64,000 nucleotides of DNA, taken from Flavobacteriales bacterium. Its GTDB lineage: Bacteria; Bacteroidota; Bacteroidia; Flavobacteriales_D; Crocinitomicaceae. Under the pieces are notes generated by a model. That model was not told the DNA's origin. It did no database searches and saw only the letters and a program-made list of their open reading frames with translations. Position 1 is the first letter of the stretch. Every line of letters begins with the position of its first letter. Below, piece by piece: positions 17,497-26,207 of this stretch. The translations under genes were made by a program, and so were the position numbers. Location of the stretch: assembly GCA_947497485.1 (NCBI GenBank), contig CANMHB010000006.1, positions 1 through 64,000 of the forward strand, written 5' to 3'.

Positions 17497-18012
17497 TTAT
17501 CTAGATTGAACCTGTTTCATTTTATGCATTCGTTCCATAGCCTCATACTTAGCTTTAAAAGATGGCAAAGCCATTAAGAATAATATCGAGGTTAATAACA
17601 CTGAAAATATCAAAACAGAATCAGCGTTTGGAAAAGTAATCGTGGAATGATTCTTACTGAAAGTCATGATAATTAAGAAAACTAACAAGATGATATTTAT
17701 CAGAATTAAAATTTTGTATCCAGGATAATTATTTACTCCGAAAATGAATGTGATAAGAAGAAATGAAATCCAGCCATAAAAAAGCTTTTCTGATTTCTGA
17801 ATATTCACTTGTAACGATGAATAAAAGAAATAAACTGTAAACAACATTACTCCCATTTGGAAAAATAAAAAATCGCCTGGGATTCTTGGTGAACCTAAAA
17901 CGAAAGAACAAAGAATAGAAAGCCCACTCAAAAAGAATATTATTATCGAGGCCAATCGAATATTACCAAGGATATTCGCAAATTTTTTAGAAGCAAGAAA
18001 TGAAGAAGACAT
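17497..18012 (-). CDS. Hypothetical multi-pass membrane protein
   Basis: This 171-residue product has about five hydrophobic segments (roughly 17-40, 48-67, 80-95, 98-118, 128-150) and a basic cytoplasmic-type C terminus (EAMERMHKMKQVQSR). I do not recognise a family. It sits 64 nt upstream of the PcfJ-like gene on the same strand, so cotranscription is plausible. Confidence 0.6.
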   Translation of the reverse strand: MSSSFLASKKFANILGNIRLASIIIFFLSGLSILCSFVLGSPRIPGDFLFFQMGVMLFTVYFFYSSLQVNIQKSEKLFYGWISFLLITFIFGVNNYPGYKILILINIILLVFLIIMTFSKNHSTITFPNADSVLIFSVLLTSILFLMALPSFKAKYEAMERMHKMKQVQSR

Positions 18013-18153
18013 AATATTAAAATTTAAAAATGAAACACTAATTTACTTTTGAGAATTCAATAAACTTGAAATGATAAATTGGTTACAAATAATCCTTAAA
18101 ATAAAAATTATCATAACAAGAATTTCAAATAATCAATTCAAACTAAATAAATA

Positions 18154-18816
18154 CTACTTTTCGAAAAGTTTCGAATTAGAAAGTATCCCTACACCAAAAT
18201 ATATCAAATAAAAACCTGGACCACCAGCAGAAATGAAAAATATTTTAAAATAAATAGAATTAAAAAAAAACGAATAAATTATTGGTAAAATACCGAACCA
18301 AAACAAGAAAGACGATAAATATGGGAAGTCTTCATGTAAAGTAGAAATATTAAAAATTTTTGTAAAACAAAAAAACATAGATAGCAAAACAAATAAAGGC
18401 GATAAAAAAAGTATTTTACCAATGAAAGAAAAGTTTCTGAAATACTTAAATTTATCAAAGATGTCTTTTACTTTACCCCAAAAATTATTTGAAGGAAGAT
18501 TGTCCACTTGAAAACTATTCACCAAATCATTAAATTGAACATTTTGATCATCCCAAAAAGGTAAAAATGTAGAAAATAAAACAATTAGCATAAGAGGTTT
18601 TTGGTATTTCAAAATTAAATTGACTGAGGGATTTTCAACTTTTTTCTCAGAATTATGAAATTCTTTCTTATTCTGTTGATTTTGAATTTCATTCATTAAA
18701 TGTTCATCTTTATCTATTTCCTCATCGTCATTAACTGTATTGTTTTTTAATTTCCAAGCATAAAAATCATTTAAGGTCTTACCTGGATTATTTCTAAGCC
18801 ACTTTTGAACATTCAT
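18154..18816 (-). CDS. Hypothetical membrane protein with charged N-terminal domain
   Basis: The 220-residue product has a soluble, charged N-terminal about 70 residues (NVQKWLRNNPGKTLNDFYAWKLKN resembles a short helical domain), then about four hydrophobic helices between 75 and 215. No family is recognised. It lies between the 171-residue membrane gene and the 812-residue gene, all on the same strand. Confidence 0.6.
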   Translation of the reverse strand: MNVQKWLRNNPGKTLNDFYAWKLKNNTVNDDEEIDKDEHLMNEIQNQQNKKEFHNSEKKVENPSVNLILKYQKPLMLIVLFSTFLPFWDDQNVQFNDLVNSFQVDNLPSNNFWGKVKDIFDKFKYFRNFSFIGKILFLSPLFVLLSMFFCFTKIFNISTLHEDFPYLSSFLFWFGILPIIYSFFFNSIYFKIFFISAGGPGFYLIYFGVGILSNSKLFEK

Positions 18817-18930
18817 ACTAATTCTAATTTTTACAACAAAATACGCAGTCTTATTTCTTATTTAAATATTATAAGTATATAAAATTTAACGTAAAATTTT
18901 TAAAAAAATAACGAAATGAAAAATTGTATA

Positions 18931-21369
18931 TTAAAAAACAGAAGTAATTCGTTTGATTCGAATATTCAATTCCGGAATAAAATCTCCCTCTCGCTTATTT
19001 AAAATGAATTGAGCTTCCGTGCTGTCGATAGAAATAAATTGATGACCTTCTTTTTTTATTCCAATTGAATATAACGCCAATTCACCGTCAATTTCTAATT
19101 CAACAAGACAACCAGTATGAACCCTCATTGCATCGGAAGGACTAATGTAATTGAAATAGAAATTCTCGGGTAAATTTTTATTATTTATCAAATATCCGAG
19201 CTGAATGTGGTTTTTCATATGAAAATAATTAAGTAAGTCACGATGTGGATCAGGCTTAACTCCTTCCTTTCTTTTTGGATGCAACGGCTCAATCAAATTT
19301 TGCATTTTTACATAGGTTAAATTGGTTTTCAAGGACGAATATAGAATTGCAAGTTGATAAGCTGGTATTGCACGCATGCGATTTGATGATTTATTGTAAT
19401 ATTTACCTTGTGGTCCGAATGAATTTACTAAAGTCATAAAAATATGGTGATTCCGAAGTGCTGCATATGAAAGGTATACTCGTTGGAAAGAATTGACTTT
19501 TTTCCAAATTCGAGATGGATTTTTTTTAAGGATTTCACTCCATCCTTTGACATATGCTCTTAATAATGATTCATGGTACTTTACTGAATTTGGAACTTTT
19601 CCTTCAGACTCTAAGTACCATGGTCGTGATTCAATCGATTGTATCCACTTATTTAACATAGTTACTTTTTTCTCATCGATTTCAGTTTGAGGTTTCCAAA
19701 CTTTATCTTGAATCAAATCAACTGGGAAAGCGAAATAATAAGTAGGATTCTTAATAACAGCCTTTAGCCATGCCTGTTTACGAATTTCCTTGAAATTAGG
19801 ATGTTTTAAAATCTCATCAGAAAAGATAACATCCGTAAAATCAGAACTTTTATTTTGAATAATATCCTCTGTTGCGCGTAATACAGTTATTTCTAATGAT
19901 TCATTTTTATCAAAAGCTAAATAATCCTCCAGTCGAACCGGATTAAATCGTTCAGTATAATTCTTTCCTCTTCGCACAATTTTTTCAAAACTCTTTGGGA
20001 AATGAGTTTGAAGACGATTTTTTATTTGAGAACTTTCTTTTACAAACTCAGGTAATGAACTAAATTCTGTAATGGTAATATCATTCAAGACTAATCTATT
20101 CAAAGTGCCCTCAATACACGCATTCTTAATAGCATCTGTTTCTTTAAATACCATCTCACTATACAAATTAGGGTATTGCTTAATCAAATTCACAAAGTCT
20201 TTTTCAGAATATTTAATTCCATATTTATCAGCAAAACCTAATTTCAAATAGAAACTATTCGTTAAAAGTTCATTCTGTTTAAATTCTATTTTCGTTTTCA
20301 ATTCATTTGGAACATATTCAAATGATGCAGGCCATTTGTCAACAATTTCTTGCCACCATTCTAAATTATTCGCATTTAATTTTAACGAATTTTCAATAAT
20401 TGTGCAGAAATTTGGAAGCATGTAGCTCAATTCCCAATTATTTTGTAAGCTTTCGGGAGTTGAATACTTCGGAAAAATTGTATTTATAAAAAACCAAATT
20501 TCCGGATAATATTGAAGAGCAACATCGTTATTTTTCCCCCTAATTTCTAGTATATGGCTATATTTTTTACCCACTCGACATGCTACAATTGGTTTTCCGT
20601 TTTCTCTCAAAATGTAAAAATCACAACTTTTTATATATTGATGAGCAAAATGATAATCAGCAACACACCAACCGCTACCAGCAGATGCAGAAGTTAATTT
20701 AGAAACATTTGAATTAGAAGCAGGAATATACTGCCAGCCATTTAATACCCTACCCGATAATCCATAAATCAATCGCAATCTATATTCAGAAGCAAAGTTC
20801 GTATTCGGATTATACATCCCGTTATCCATTCTGTTAAAAAGCCATTTCAAAACACCCGTATCTGGAGCGGCAATTGTTCTCCTCGAATTATAACCAGATT
20901 GTTCGATTATTGGTTTTAAGATAAGGTATTGAAAAGCAAGATTTTTCGGATATTTCTTTTTTAAATAATCAAACCAAACTTTAAAAGCATCTTCCTTACG
21001 CTTATTTAAAGTTAGCCACATACTTTTTGCGATATTTCGCCTTATGTCTGTGTTGTTTAAGTCTTTATAATTTTTTAGAATTTGTTTTCGTTCTTCCTGA
21101 GAAAAAAGATCTATTTGAAGAAATAAATCAACATCAACATCACGGATATTTATAAAAAAACTCTTACCTAAATTTGAAAAAGTATCCTCCTCTGAAAATT
21201 TCGTTTTATTTTCTAATTCAGGGATTAAAACATCTTTTAAATAACTATTAAAAGTACTTTCATCTTTAACGATCGATTGCCAAGGAATTATCTTCTCGTA
21301 TTTTATGGTAATCAATTGGAGAAAAGAATCCTTTATTCCAAATTTTTTAAATTTAGTTGATTGAATCAT
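18931..21369 (-). CDS. Large uncharacterised protein with GSGWC motif and Gre-like C-terminal domain
   Basis: This 812-residue protein is not recognised as a whole. At 229-282 it has SAGSGWCVA, FYILRENGKP and LEIRGKNND, a Cys-centred pattern resembling the PcfJ-like domain two genes downstream. The middle is helical and repeat-like. The last about 65 residues (RVHTGCLVELEIDGE, QFISIDSTEAQFILNKREGDF) resemble the C-terminal FKBP-like domain of GreA/GreB transcript cleavage factors, which binds RNA polymerase. There is no Gre-type N-terminal coiled coil. Contact with polymerase is therefore only a hypothesis. It follows the NADAR gene by 57 nt on the same strand. Confidence 0.6.
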   Translation of the reverse strand: MIQSTKFKKFGIKDSFLQLITIKYEKIIPWQSIVKDESTFNSYLKDVLIPELENKTKFSEEDTFSNLGKSFFINIRDVDVDLFLQIDLFSQEERKQILKNYKDLNNTDIRRNIAKSMWLTLNKRKEDAFKVWFDYLKKKYPKNLAFQYLILKPIIEQSGYNSRRTIAAPDTGVLKWLFNRMDNGMYNPNTNFASEYRLRLIYGLSGRVLNGWQYIPASNSNVSKLTSASAGSGWCVADYHFAHQYIKSCDFYILRENGKPIVACRVGKKYSHILEIRGKNNDVALQYYPEIWFFINTIFPKYSTPESLQNNWELSYMLPNFCTIIENSLKLNANNLEWWQEIVDKWPASFEYVPNELKTKIEFKQNELLTNSFYLKLGFADKYGIKYSEKDFVNLIKQYPNLYSEMVFKETDAIKNACIEGTLNRLVLNDITITEFSSLPEFVKESSQIKNRLQTHFPKSFEKIVRRGKNYTERFNPVRLEDYLAFDKNESLEITVLRATEDIIQNKSSDFTDVIFSDEILKHPNFKEIRKQAWLKAVIKNPTYYFAFPVDLIQDKVWKPQTEIDEKKVTMLNKWIQSIESRPWYLESEGKVPNSVKYHESLLRAYVKGWSEILKKNPSRIWKKVNSFQRVYLSYAALRNHHIFMTLVNSFGPQGKYYNKSSNRMRAIPAYQLAILYSSLKTNLTYVKMQNLIEPLHPKRKEGVKPDPHRDLLNYFHMKNHIQLGYLINNKNLPENFYFNYISPSDAMRVHTGCLVELEIDGELALYSIGIKKEGHQFISIDSTEAQFILNKREGDFIPELNIRIKRITSVF

Positions 21370-21426
21370 ATATACTATTGCCCATTAATGATAAGTAAAT
21401 TAAATCATTTAATATGTAATTACTAT

Positions 21427-21903
21427 TTATTTGATGCTGAATCCTTTTCGAATTTCCATTAAAATTTCTCCCAACATATTCTTTCCCTCCGCCTTATTTT
21501 CACTAATCTTTCTGGCACCCCAAAATTTATCATTTTCCTTTTTTCTTTCATTTATATCTTCAAAAATCAAACTTTCTCCTGTATCAATCAATAACTTCCT
21601 TAAATCAGCATGCTGCTCAAATTTCAACCGGATGCACATTTTCATATTTTCCACATCTCTGCCTGACATAGGAACTACAATTCTTTTGCTTACATAAATT
21701 CTCTTTTTAGCCTTCATTTTTGCTGCCATTGGACTTTTTTCTTTCCGAATAATCTCTTTTATTTCTTCATCATCATACCTCAAAGACTGAAATAACGCCT
21801 CACTTGTTCCCCAAATTTTCCCTTCAAATAAGATTGGATAAGGAGCCATATTACTCATCCATCCATTTTCCTCTTTTACAGCACTAAACCAAATAATATT
21901 CAT
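21427..21903 (-). CDS. NADAR (YbiA-like) domain protein
   Basis: The 158-residue product shows the NADAR pattern: GWMSNMAPYPILFEGKIW, TSEALFQSLRY, SPMAAKMKAKK, and FWGARK followed by GKNMLGEILMEIR. NADAR proteins act on ADP-ribose-type N-glycosidic bonds: YbiA in riboflavin intermediate turnover, and others removing ADP-ribose from guanine as the antitoxin of DarT-like toxins. No DarT-like ADP-ribosyltransferase is recognisable next to it. It is first in a same-strand run of six uncharacterised genes, which makes a role in conflict or defence possible but unproven. Confidence 0.8.
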   Translation of the reverse strand: MNIIWFSAVKEENGWMSNMAPYPILFEGKIWGTSEALFQSLRYDDEEIKEIIRKEKSPMAAKMKAKKRIYVSKRIVVPMSGRDVENMKMCIRLKFEQHADLRKLLIDTGESLIFEDINERKKENDKFWGARKISENKAEGKNMLGEILMEIRKGFSIK

Positions 21904-22130
21904 ATAAATTAATTTTAAAACCTAGCCATGAACGAAAAAAGAACCAAAAAATAACAAATTCTAAGTATTTAAATCGAAAATTTAATAAAGATAAAATTTC
22001 AAAACAAAAATGATATTTGAATTCAAAGTGTATTGAATTGATTATTAATTCAAGATTAATAAGAATTAACCGCTAAAAAAATGATTTTAGAGCATTTAAA
22101 GCATAAAGAACAGATTATTTTCTAATTGTC

Positions 22131-23015
22131 CTAAACTATAGCTCCTTCCTTCAAAGAAAGAGGCGAAACAAAAATACGTTTCACGCCTAACTGTTGAATA
22201 ACCCACTTTGTTTTGACCGCTGCAATCGGGGCCATTTTTTTTCGAATTGGAATGATAAAATCATTTTGATCACGCTCGGCTTGGGTTGAATCTATAATAC
22301 CATTAAGTTCATTCAAAAATGCTGAAAACTCAATTTCTTGTGGATTCCGTTTTGAAGGGAATTGTTGTCTGTGTGTCAACTCATAAAATGTTTCAAAACT
22401 ACCTGATGCACCAATAAGTATATCACAATCTTTATTATCAAAGAATCCTCGACTGTTTGTAAGGAGAAAATGTTCTATTCTTTCTATATCATCTATGGAC
22501 AACGGATCCTGAAATTCAAACATTTGAAAAATTCGAGAAACACCAATGTCCAAAGAAATCAAATCAATGATTCCATCTTGATCTGCCAATATAAACTCCG
22601 TGCTTCCACCACCAATATCCATTACGATTGATTTCTCTGAAAACGAATAGGTTTGTTTTATACCTTGGTATATCAATCGAGCCTCTGCTTCACCTGAAAC
22701 AACTTGAATTGCAATGCCCGTTTGGATTTGAACTTGTTCTAAAAAAGCCTCCTTATTAACTGCGTCACGAATAGCCGATGTTCCAATTGCTGAAATTTGT
22801 GCAACCTTAAATTCATCACAAATGACTTTGAAACGCTTTAAGCAATCAATTGCTCGATTAAGCGCATCATCTGAAATACGTTTTTGATTAATCCCGCCCA
22901 TGCCTAAAGCCACACCCTCTTTTGTAGAATACAAATTTTCAATATTTCCATTAATAACATTGGCGATAATGAGATTGAACGTATTTGTTCCTAAATCGAT
23001 AAGCGCTTTTATCAT
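22131..23015 (-). CDS. Ppx/GppA phosphatase family protein
   Basis: The 294-residue product has the actin-like ATPase fold of exopolyphosphatases and pppGpp phosphatases: ALIDLGTNTFNL, IGTSAIRDA, VSGEAEARLIYQG and MDIGGGSTEF. It is the short form (about 300 residues) lacking the C-terminal HD domain of E. coli Ppx/GppA. Polyphosphate or (p)ppGpp hydrolysis is inferred from the family. It is last in an operon of the ABC exporter, CPBP, dnaJ and grpE genes; only 1 nt separates it from the permease stop. Confidence 0.9.
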   Translation of the reverse strand: MIKALIDLGTNTFNLIIANVINGNIENLYSTKEGVALGMGGINQKRISDDALNRAIDCLKRFKVICDEFKVAQISAIGTSAIRDAVNKEAFLEQVQIQTGIAIQVVSGEAEARLIYQGIKQTYSFSEKSIVMDIGGGSTEFILADQDGIIDLISLDIGVSRIFQMFEFQDPLSIDDIERIEHFLLTNSRGFFDNKDCDILIGASGSFETFYELTHRQQFPSKRNPQEIEFSAFLNELNGIIDSTQAERDQNDFIIPIRKKMAPIAAVKTKWVIQQLGVKRIFVSPLSLKEGAIV

Positions 23016-23016
23016 C

Positions 23017-24348
23017 CTACGACTTTTTAAGCCAAGCCAGTATGTTCTTAATTCTCAAATGGTGACCGAATTGCAAAATACCGTTTTTATAAAGTCGACC
23101 AGCAATCATTAAAAACATATAGGACGAGATTGCTAAAATTAAAACTGAAATAATCGCGAAATAGTGCGTTCCATTTGGATAACCTTGTGCCACTTTTACC
23201 ATCACTACAACGGGAGAAGTAAAAGGAATAAACTGCATCCATTGCGTAAAAGATGAATCCGGTAAAATGATTGCGTAATATCCGGCATAAAGCGAGAATC
23301 CAAGAATAAAAATCACCGGGAAAAGAAATTGTTGTCCGTCGCTTTCCGTTCCTGCCGTTGCACCAATAGCACTAAAAAAAGCACCGTAAAAATAGTAAGC
23401 TAAAACAAACAATATCGCAAAATGAGCAAGCATGTATCCAAAGTTTATTCGTTCGTAAATCAATTCAATAAACTGGTTATAGCGCCCTACTGGCGTTGAG
23501 TCAATTATTTGTTGCTGCACATCAGCCGAAACTTGAATTCCTTCCCAATTGGACAAATCGAGCATATCTGGGAAAATCGTTTCTCTAAAAATAACTAGCC
23601 CCAAGGAAATTAAAATAGTCCAACCAAAAATTTGGATAAGCGCGGCGATTCCAATCCCGGTTATTTTCCCAAGCATCAACTGAGATGGCTTGACAGATGC
23701 CAATAAAACCTCTACAATGCGATTGCTTTTTTCTCGGGTTGTACTTCGAAGAATCGTCATTCCAAATAGAAGGACAAACAAAACGATGATTGCTCCAAAA
23801 ACAAATCCAACCCAACCTTCCATATCAGAGGATTCATTTTTTGGATCGTAAACATTTCTGAAATCGACATTCAGTGGCTGTTTGATTTGACGAAATTCAT
23901 CCACAGAAAGTCTTGTGAATTCTTCAATCATTACCTCTTCTACCCTTCGTTCCAATTGAAATTTAAGTTGCATTTTAAGATCTGGTGATGGATTTTCACG
24001 ATAAAAAACAAAGGCTTTTTTATTGATGAGGATTTTTTCATTGACTTCCATCAATGCATCGAAATCTTGGTATTTTTTGGCATTTCGAAATTCTTCAACC
24101 TCAATGTATTTATCGGTAAAATAATAGTCAATTGTTTTTCCTTCCTGTGCAACGATTTTGTTATCCATCAAATTGATTGGATCTACGATTAAAATTTTTA
24201 GTGAAGCTTTTCCTTCGTCTCCGGCTTTGAATAACAAATAAATCAAAAACAAACTGATCAACGGACCGATGAAAAGCATCCATAGAAATGCGCCATTCGA
24301 AAGTCGTTCTATCAATTCTCGTTTAGCGATAAGCCAACTATTTTTCAT
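23017..24348 (-). CDS. ABC-2 type transporter permease (NatB-like)
   Basis: The 443-residue product has one N-terminal helix (about 20-40), a large extracytoplasmic domain, and five or so C-terminal helices (175-420). That is the layout of NatB-type ABC-2 permeases; TILRSTTREKSNRIVEVLLASVKPSQLMLGKI is characteristic. It overlaps the ATPase gene by 11 nt and must form the exporter with it. NatAB is known for sodium export, but the substrate here cannot be told. Confidence 0.88.
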   Translation of the reverse strand: MKNSWLIAKRELIERLSNGAFLWMLFIGPLISLFLIYLLFKAGDEGKASLKILIVDPINLMDNKIVAQEGKTIDYYFTDKYIEVEEFRNAKKYQDFDALMEVNEKILINKKAFVFYRENPSPDLKMQLKFQLERRVEEVMIEEFTRLSVDEFRQIKQPLNVDFRNVYDPKNESSDMEGWVGFVFGAIIVLFVLLFGMTILRSTTREKSNRIVEVLLASVKPSQLMLGKITGIGIAALIQIFGWTILISLGLVIFRETIFPDMLDLSNWEGIQVSADVQQQIIDSTPVGRYNQFIELIYERINFGYMLAHFAILFVLAYYFYGAFFSAIGATAGTESDGQQFLFPVIFILGFSLYAGYYAIILPDSSFTQWMQFIPFTSPVVVMVKVAQGYPNGTHYFAIISVLILAISSYMFLMIAGRLYKNGILQFGHHLRIKNILAWLKKS

Positions 24349-25267
24349 CTTCCACCTCCTTTCGCTGCGTTAATTCAATGAAAACTTCCTGCATTGACGG
24401 ATAGCGTTCCTCGACTGCTTCAATTTCGACGTTGCCCATCAAGGACTTAAGCAAATCATCAATCTTATTTCCACCACGCATTTTAACCGTTGTTTCATAG
24501 CGCATCTCTCCAATTTCCTTTTTTTCGATCAATTCAAATCCAATCCAAAGTGCATTTGCAAAAGCAATCATGTTTCCTTTAAAACGAATTGTAAACTCAC
24601 CTTTCTTTTGAGCTTCACGCAAATTCCAAATGGTATCCTCAGCAATTTTTTTGGATTGATGAATCAAAGCCGCGCGATCACAAATTTCTTCCACGCTTCG
24701 CATGTTGTGAGTTGAAAGAATAATTGTTCGACCTTGCTCTTTTAAAGATTTCAACTCATTTAATATCAGTTCGACATTCACAGGATCAAATCCACTTAAT
24801 GGTTCGTCTAGGATTAAAACATCAGGTTCATGAAGCAATGCAGCTATGAATTGAATTTTCTGCGCCATTCCTTTGGAAAGTTCTTCAATTCGTTTTTTTG
24901 ACCAGTCCTGAATATCAAATTTCTCCAGCCAATGAAGAGCGTTTCTTTTGGAATCTGAATAATTTAACCCACGAATTTGAGCGAGAAATATCAATTGATC
25001 TAAGACGCGCATCGTTTTATACAAACCTCTTTCTTCGGGCAAGTATCCGATGAATCGCAAATGCTCTTCCGTCATTAATTTACCATCGAAATGAATTGTT
25101 CCGCTATCCTTTTGAATGATTTGATTGATGATTCGTATTAAGGTTGTTTTACCAGCTCCGTTTGGACCAAGCAAACCAAAAATTTCGCCTTTGTTCATCT
25201 GCATGGAAACAGCGTCAAGTGCAAATTTTCGATTGAATGATTTCGTGATTTCAGTTACCTTAAGCAT
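24338..25267 (-). CDS. ABC transporter ATP-binding protein (NatA-like)
   Basis: This 309-residue nucleotide-binding subunit has Walker A GPNGAGKTT, signature LSKGMAQK, Walker B VLILDEPLSGFDP and H-loop STHNM. The C-terminal about 90 residues are the extension (DUF4162-like) common in ABC-2 export ATPases. It pairs with the permease gene that it overlaps by 11 nt. Confidence 0.92.
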   Translation of the reverse strand: MLKVTEITKSFNRKFALDAVSMQMNKGEIFGLLGPNGAGKTTLIRIINQIIQKDSGTIHFDGKLMTEEHLRFIGYLPEERGLYKTMRVLDQLIFLAQIRGLNYSDSKRNALHWLEKFDIQDWSKKRIEELSKGMAQKIQFIAALLHEPDVLILDEPLSGFDPVNVELILNELKSLKEQGRTIILSTHNMRSVEEICDRAALIHQSKKIAEDTIWNLREAQKKGEFTIRFKGNMIAFANALWIGFELIEKKEIGEMRYETTVKMRGGNKIDDLLKSLMGNVEIEAVEERYPSMQEVFIELTQRKEVEDEK

Positions 25268-25304
25268 ACTTAGGTAAAACTAAAAAAAGTCTTTGAATTT
25301 AAAA

Positions 25305-26207
25305 TCAGGCATTCCATTTTTCTTTCAACGAATGCCAGTTGTATTTTTTGTGATAAATAAAAAATATGGTTGGCAAAACAACCAAAATACCAATCAAAAT
25401 ATCAATCCCATTGCCTGGTGGAGTGGTATCTAGAAACATCGCATCTGTTTGAAATGCTTGCCAATCGTTTGTCACAACAATGGCTCCAAAAATATTGTTG
25501 GCCGCGTGATAACCAATTGATAATTCCAAACCATTATCAAAAAGTGCCACAATCCCTAGAAAAATTCCTACCGCAAAGTAGTATATTAAAATGTGATATC
25601 CAATCACTTGAATTTCAGGATTTCCAACGTGTATTGCGCCAAACATTATTCCGGAAATGATAACAGCAAACTTGTTACTTTTTAAACGCAATTTCAAGCC
25701 TTGCATCAAGTAAGATCGAAATAGAATTTCCTCGCAAGTCGTTTGCAAAGGAATCATAAGTAATGCTATCAGTAGCAATGGAAAAAATTTATTGAAATCA
25801 AACTGAAAATTCATATCCAGCATAATCCAGCTTTGAATCCATAGTGAAACAGATAGAATTCCGAAAAGCAACAGAAAAGAAAACAAAACACGTTTCCAAT
25901 CCAATTGCGTTCTACTCGTAAAAATTGATAGAATAGGTCTTTGGTGAACTTTTCGAACGTGGATTAATATTCCACCTAATACCAATGCAAACGGAACTGT
26001 TAACCAAAACAAGAATCTGGTTTTTCCGATAAGTCCAACAATTCGGTTTTCAGATAAATTTTCGATTTGTTCATTTGGAAAACCAGAGATTACATCAAAG
26101 AATAACAATGAATTTCCAAGAAAAAATAAGCCAATGATTAAAGCAGCGCCAGTTAGGTAAGTTAAAAAACTATTTTTTCCGATTGAAGCGTTGTCAATGA
26201 ATTCCAT
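25305..26207 (-). CDS. CPBP family intramembrane metalloprotease
   Basis: The 300-residue membrane protein has about seven or eight helices and the three motifs of the CAAX protease/Abi (CPBP) family: CEEILFRSYLMQGL (EExxxR), FGAIHVGN (FxxxH) and GYHAANNIFGAI (HxxxN/B). These Glu and His residues form the glutamic-type active site in Rce1. Bacterial members take part in peptide maturation and self-immunity. The ATG overlaps the dnaJ stop by 1 nt, so translation is probably coupled. Confidence 0.9.
   Translation of the reverse strand: MEFIDNASIGKNSFLTYLTGAALIIGLFFLGNSLLFFDVISGFPNEQIENLSENRIVGLIGKTRFLFWLTVPFALVLGGILIHVRKVHQRPILSIFTSRTQLDWKRVLFSFLLLFGILSVSLWIQSWIMLDMNFQFDFNKFFPLLLIALLMIPLQTTCEEILFRSYLMQGLKLRLKSNKFAVIISGIMFGAIHVGNPEIQVIGYHILIYYFAVGIFLGIVALFDNGLELSIGYHAANNIFGAIVVTNDWQAFQTDAMFLDTTPPGNGIDILIGILVVLPTIFFIYHKKYNWHSLKEKWNA

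Noticed and set aside
21904-22130. Gap between the NADAR gene and ppx as a hidden small gene
   Set aside because: It is highly AT-rich with no ORF of convincing composition and no clear structure.
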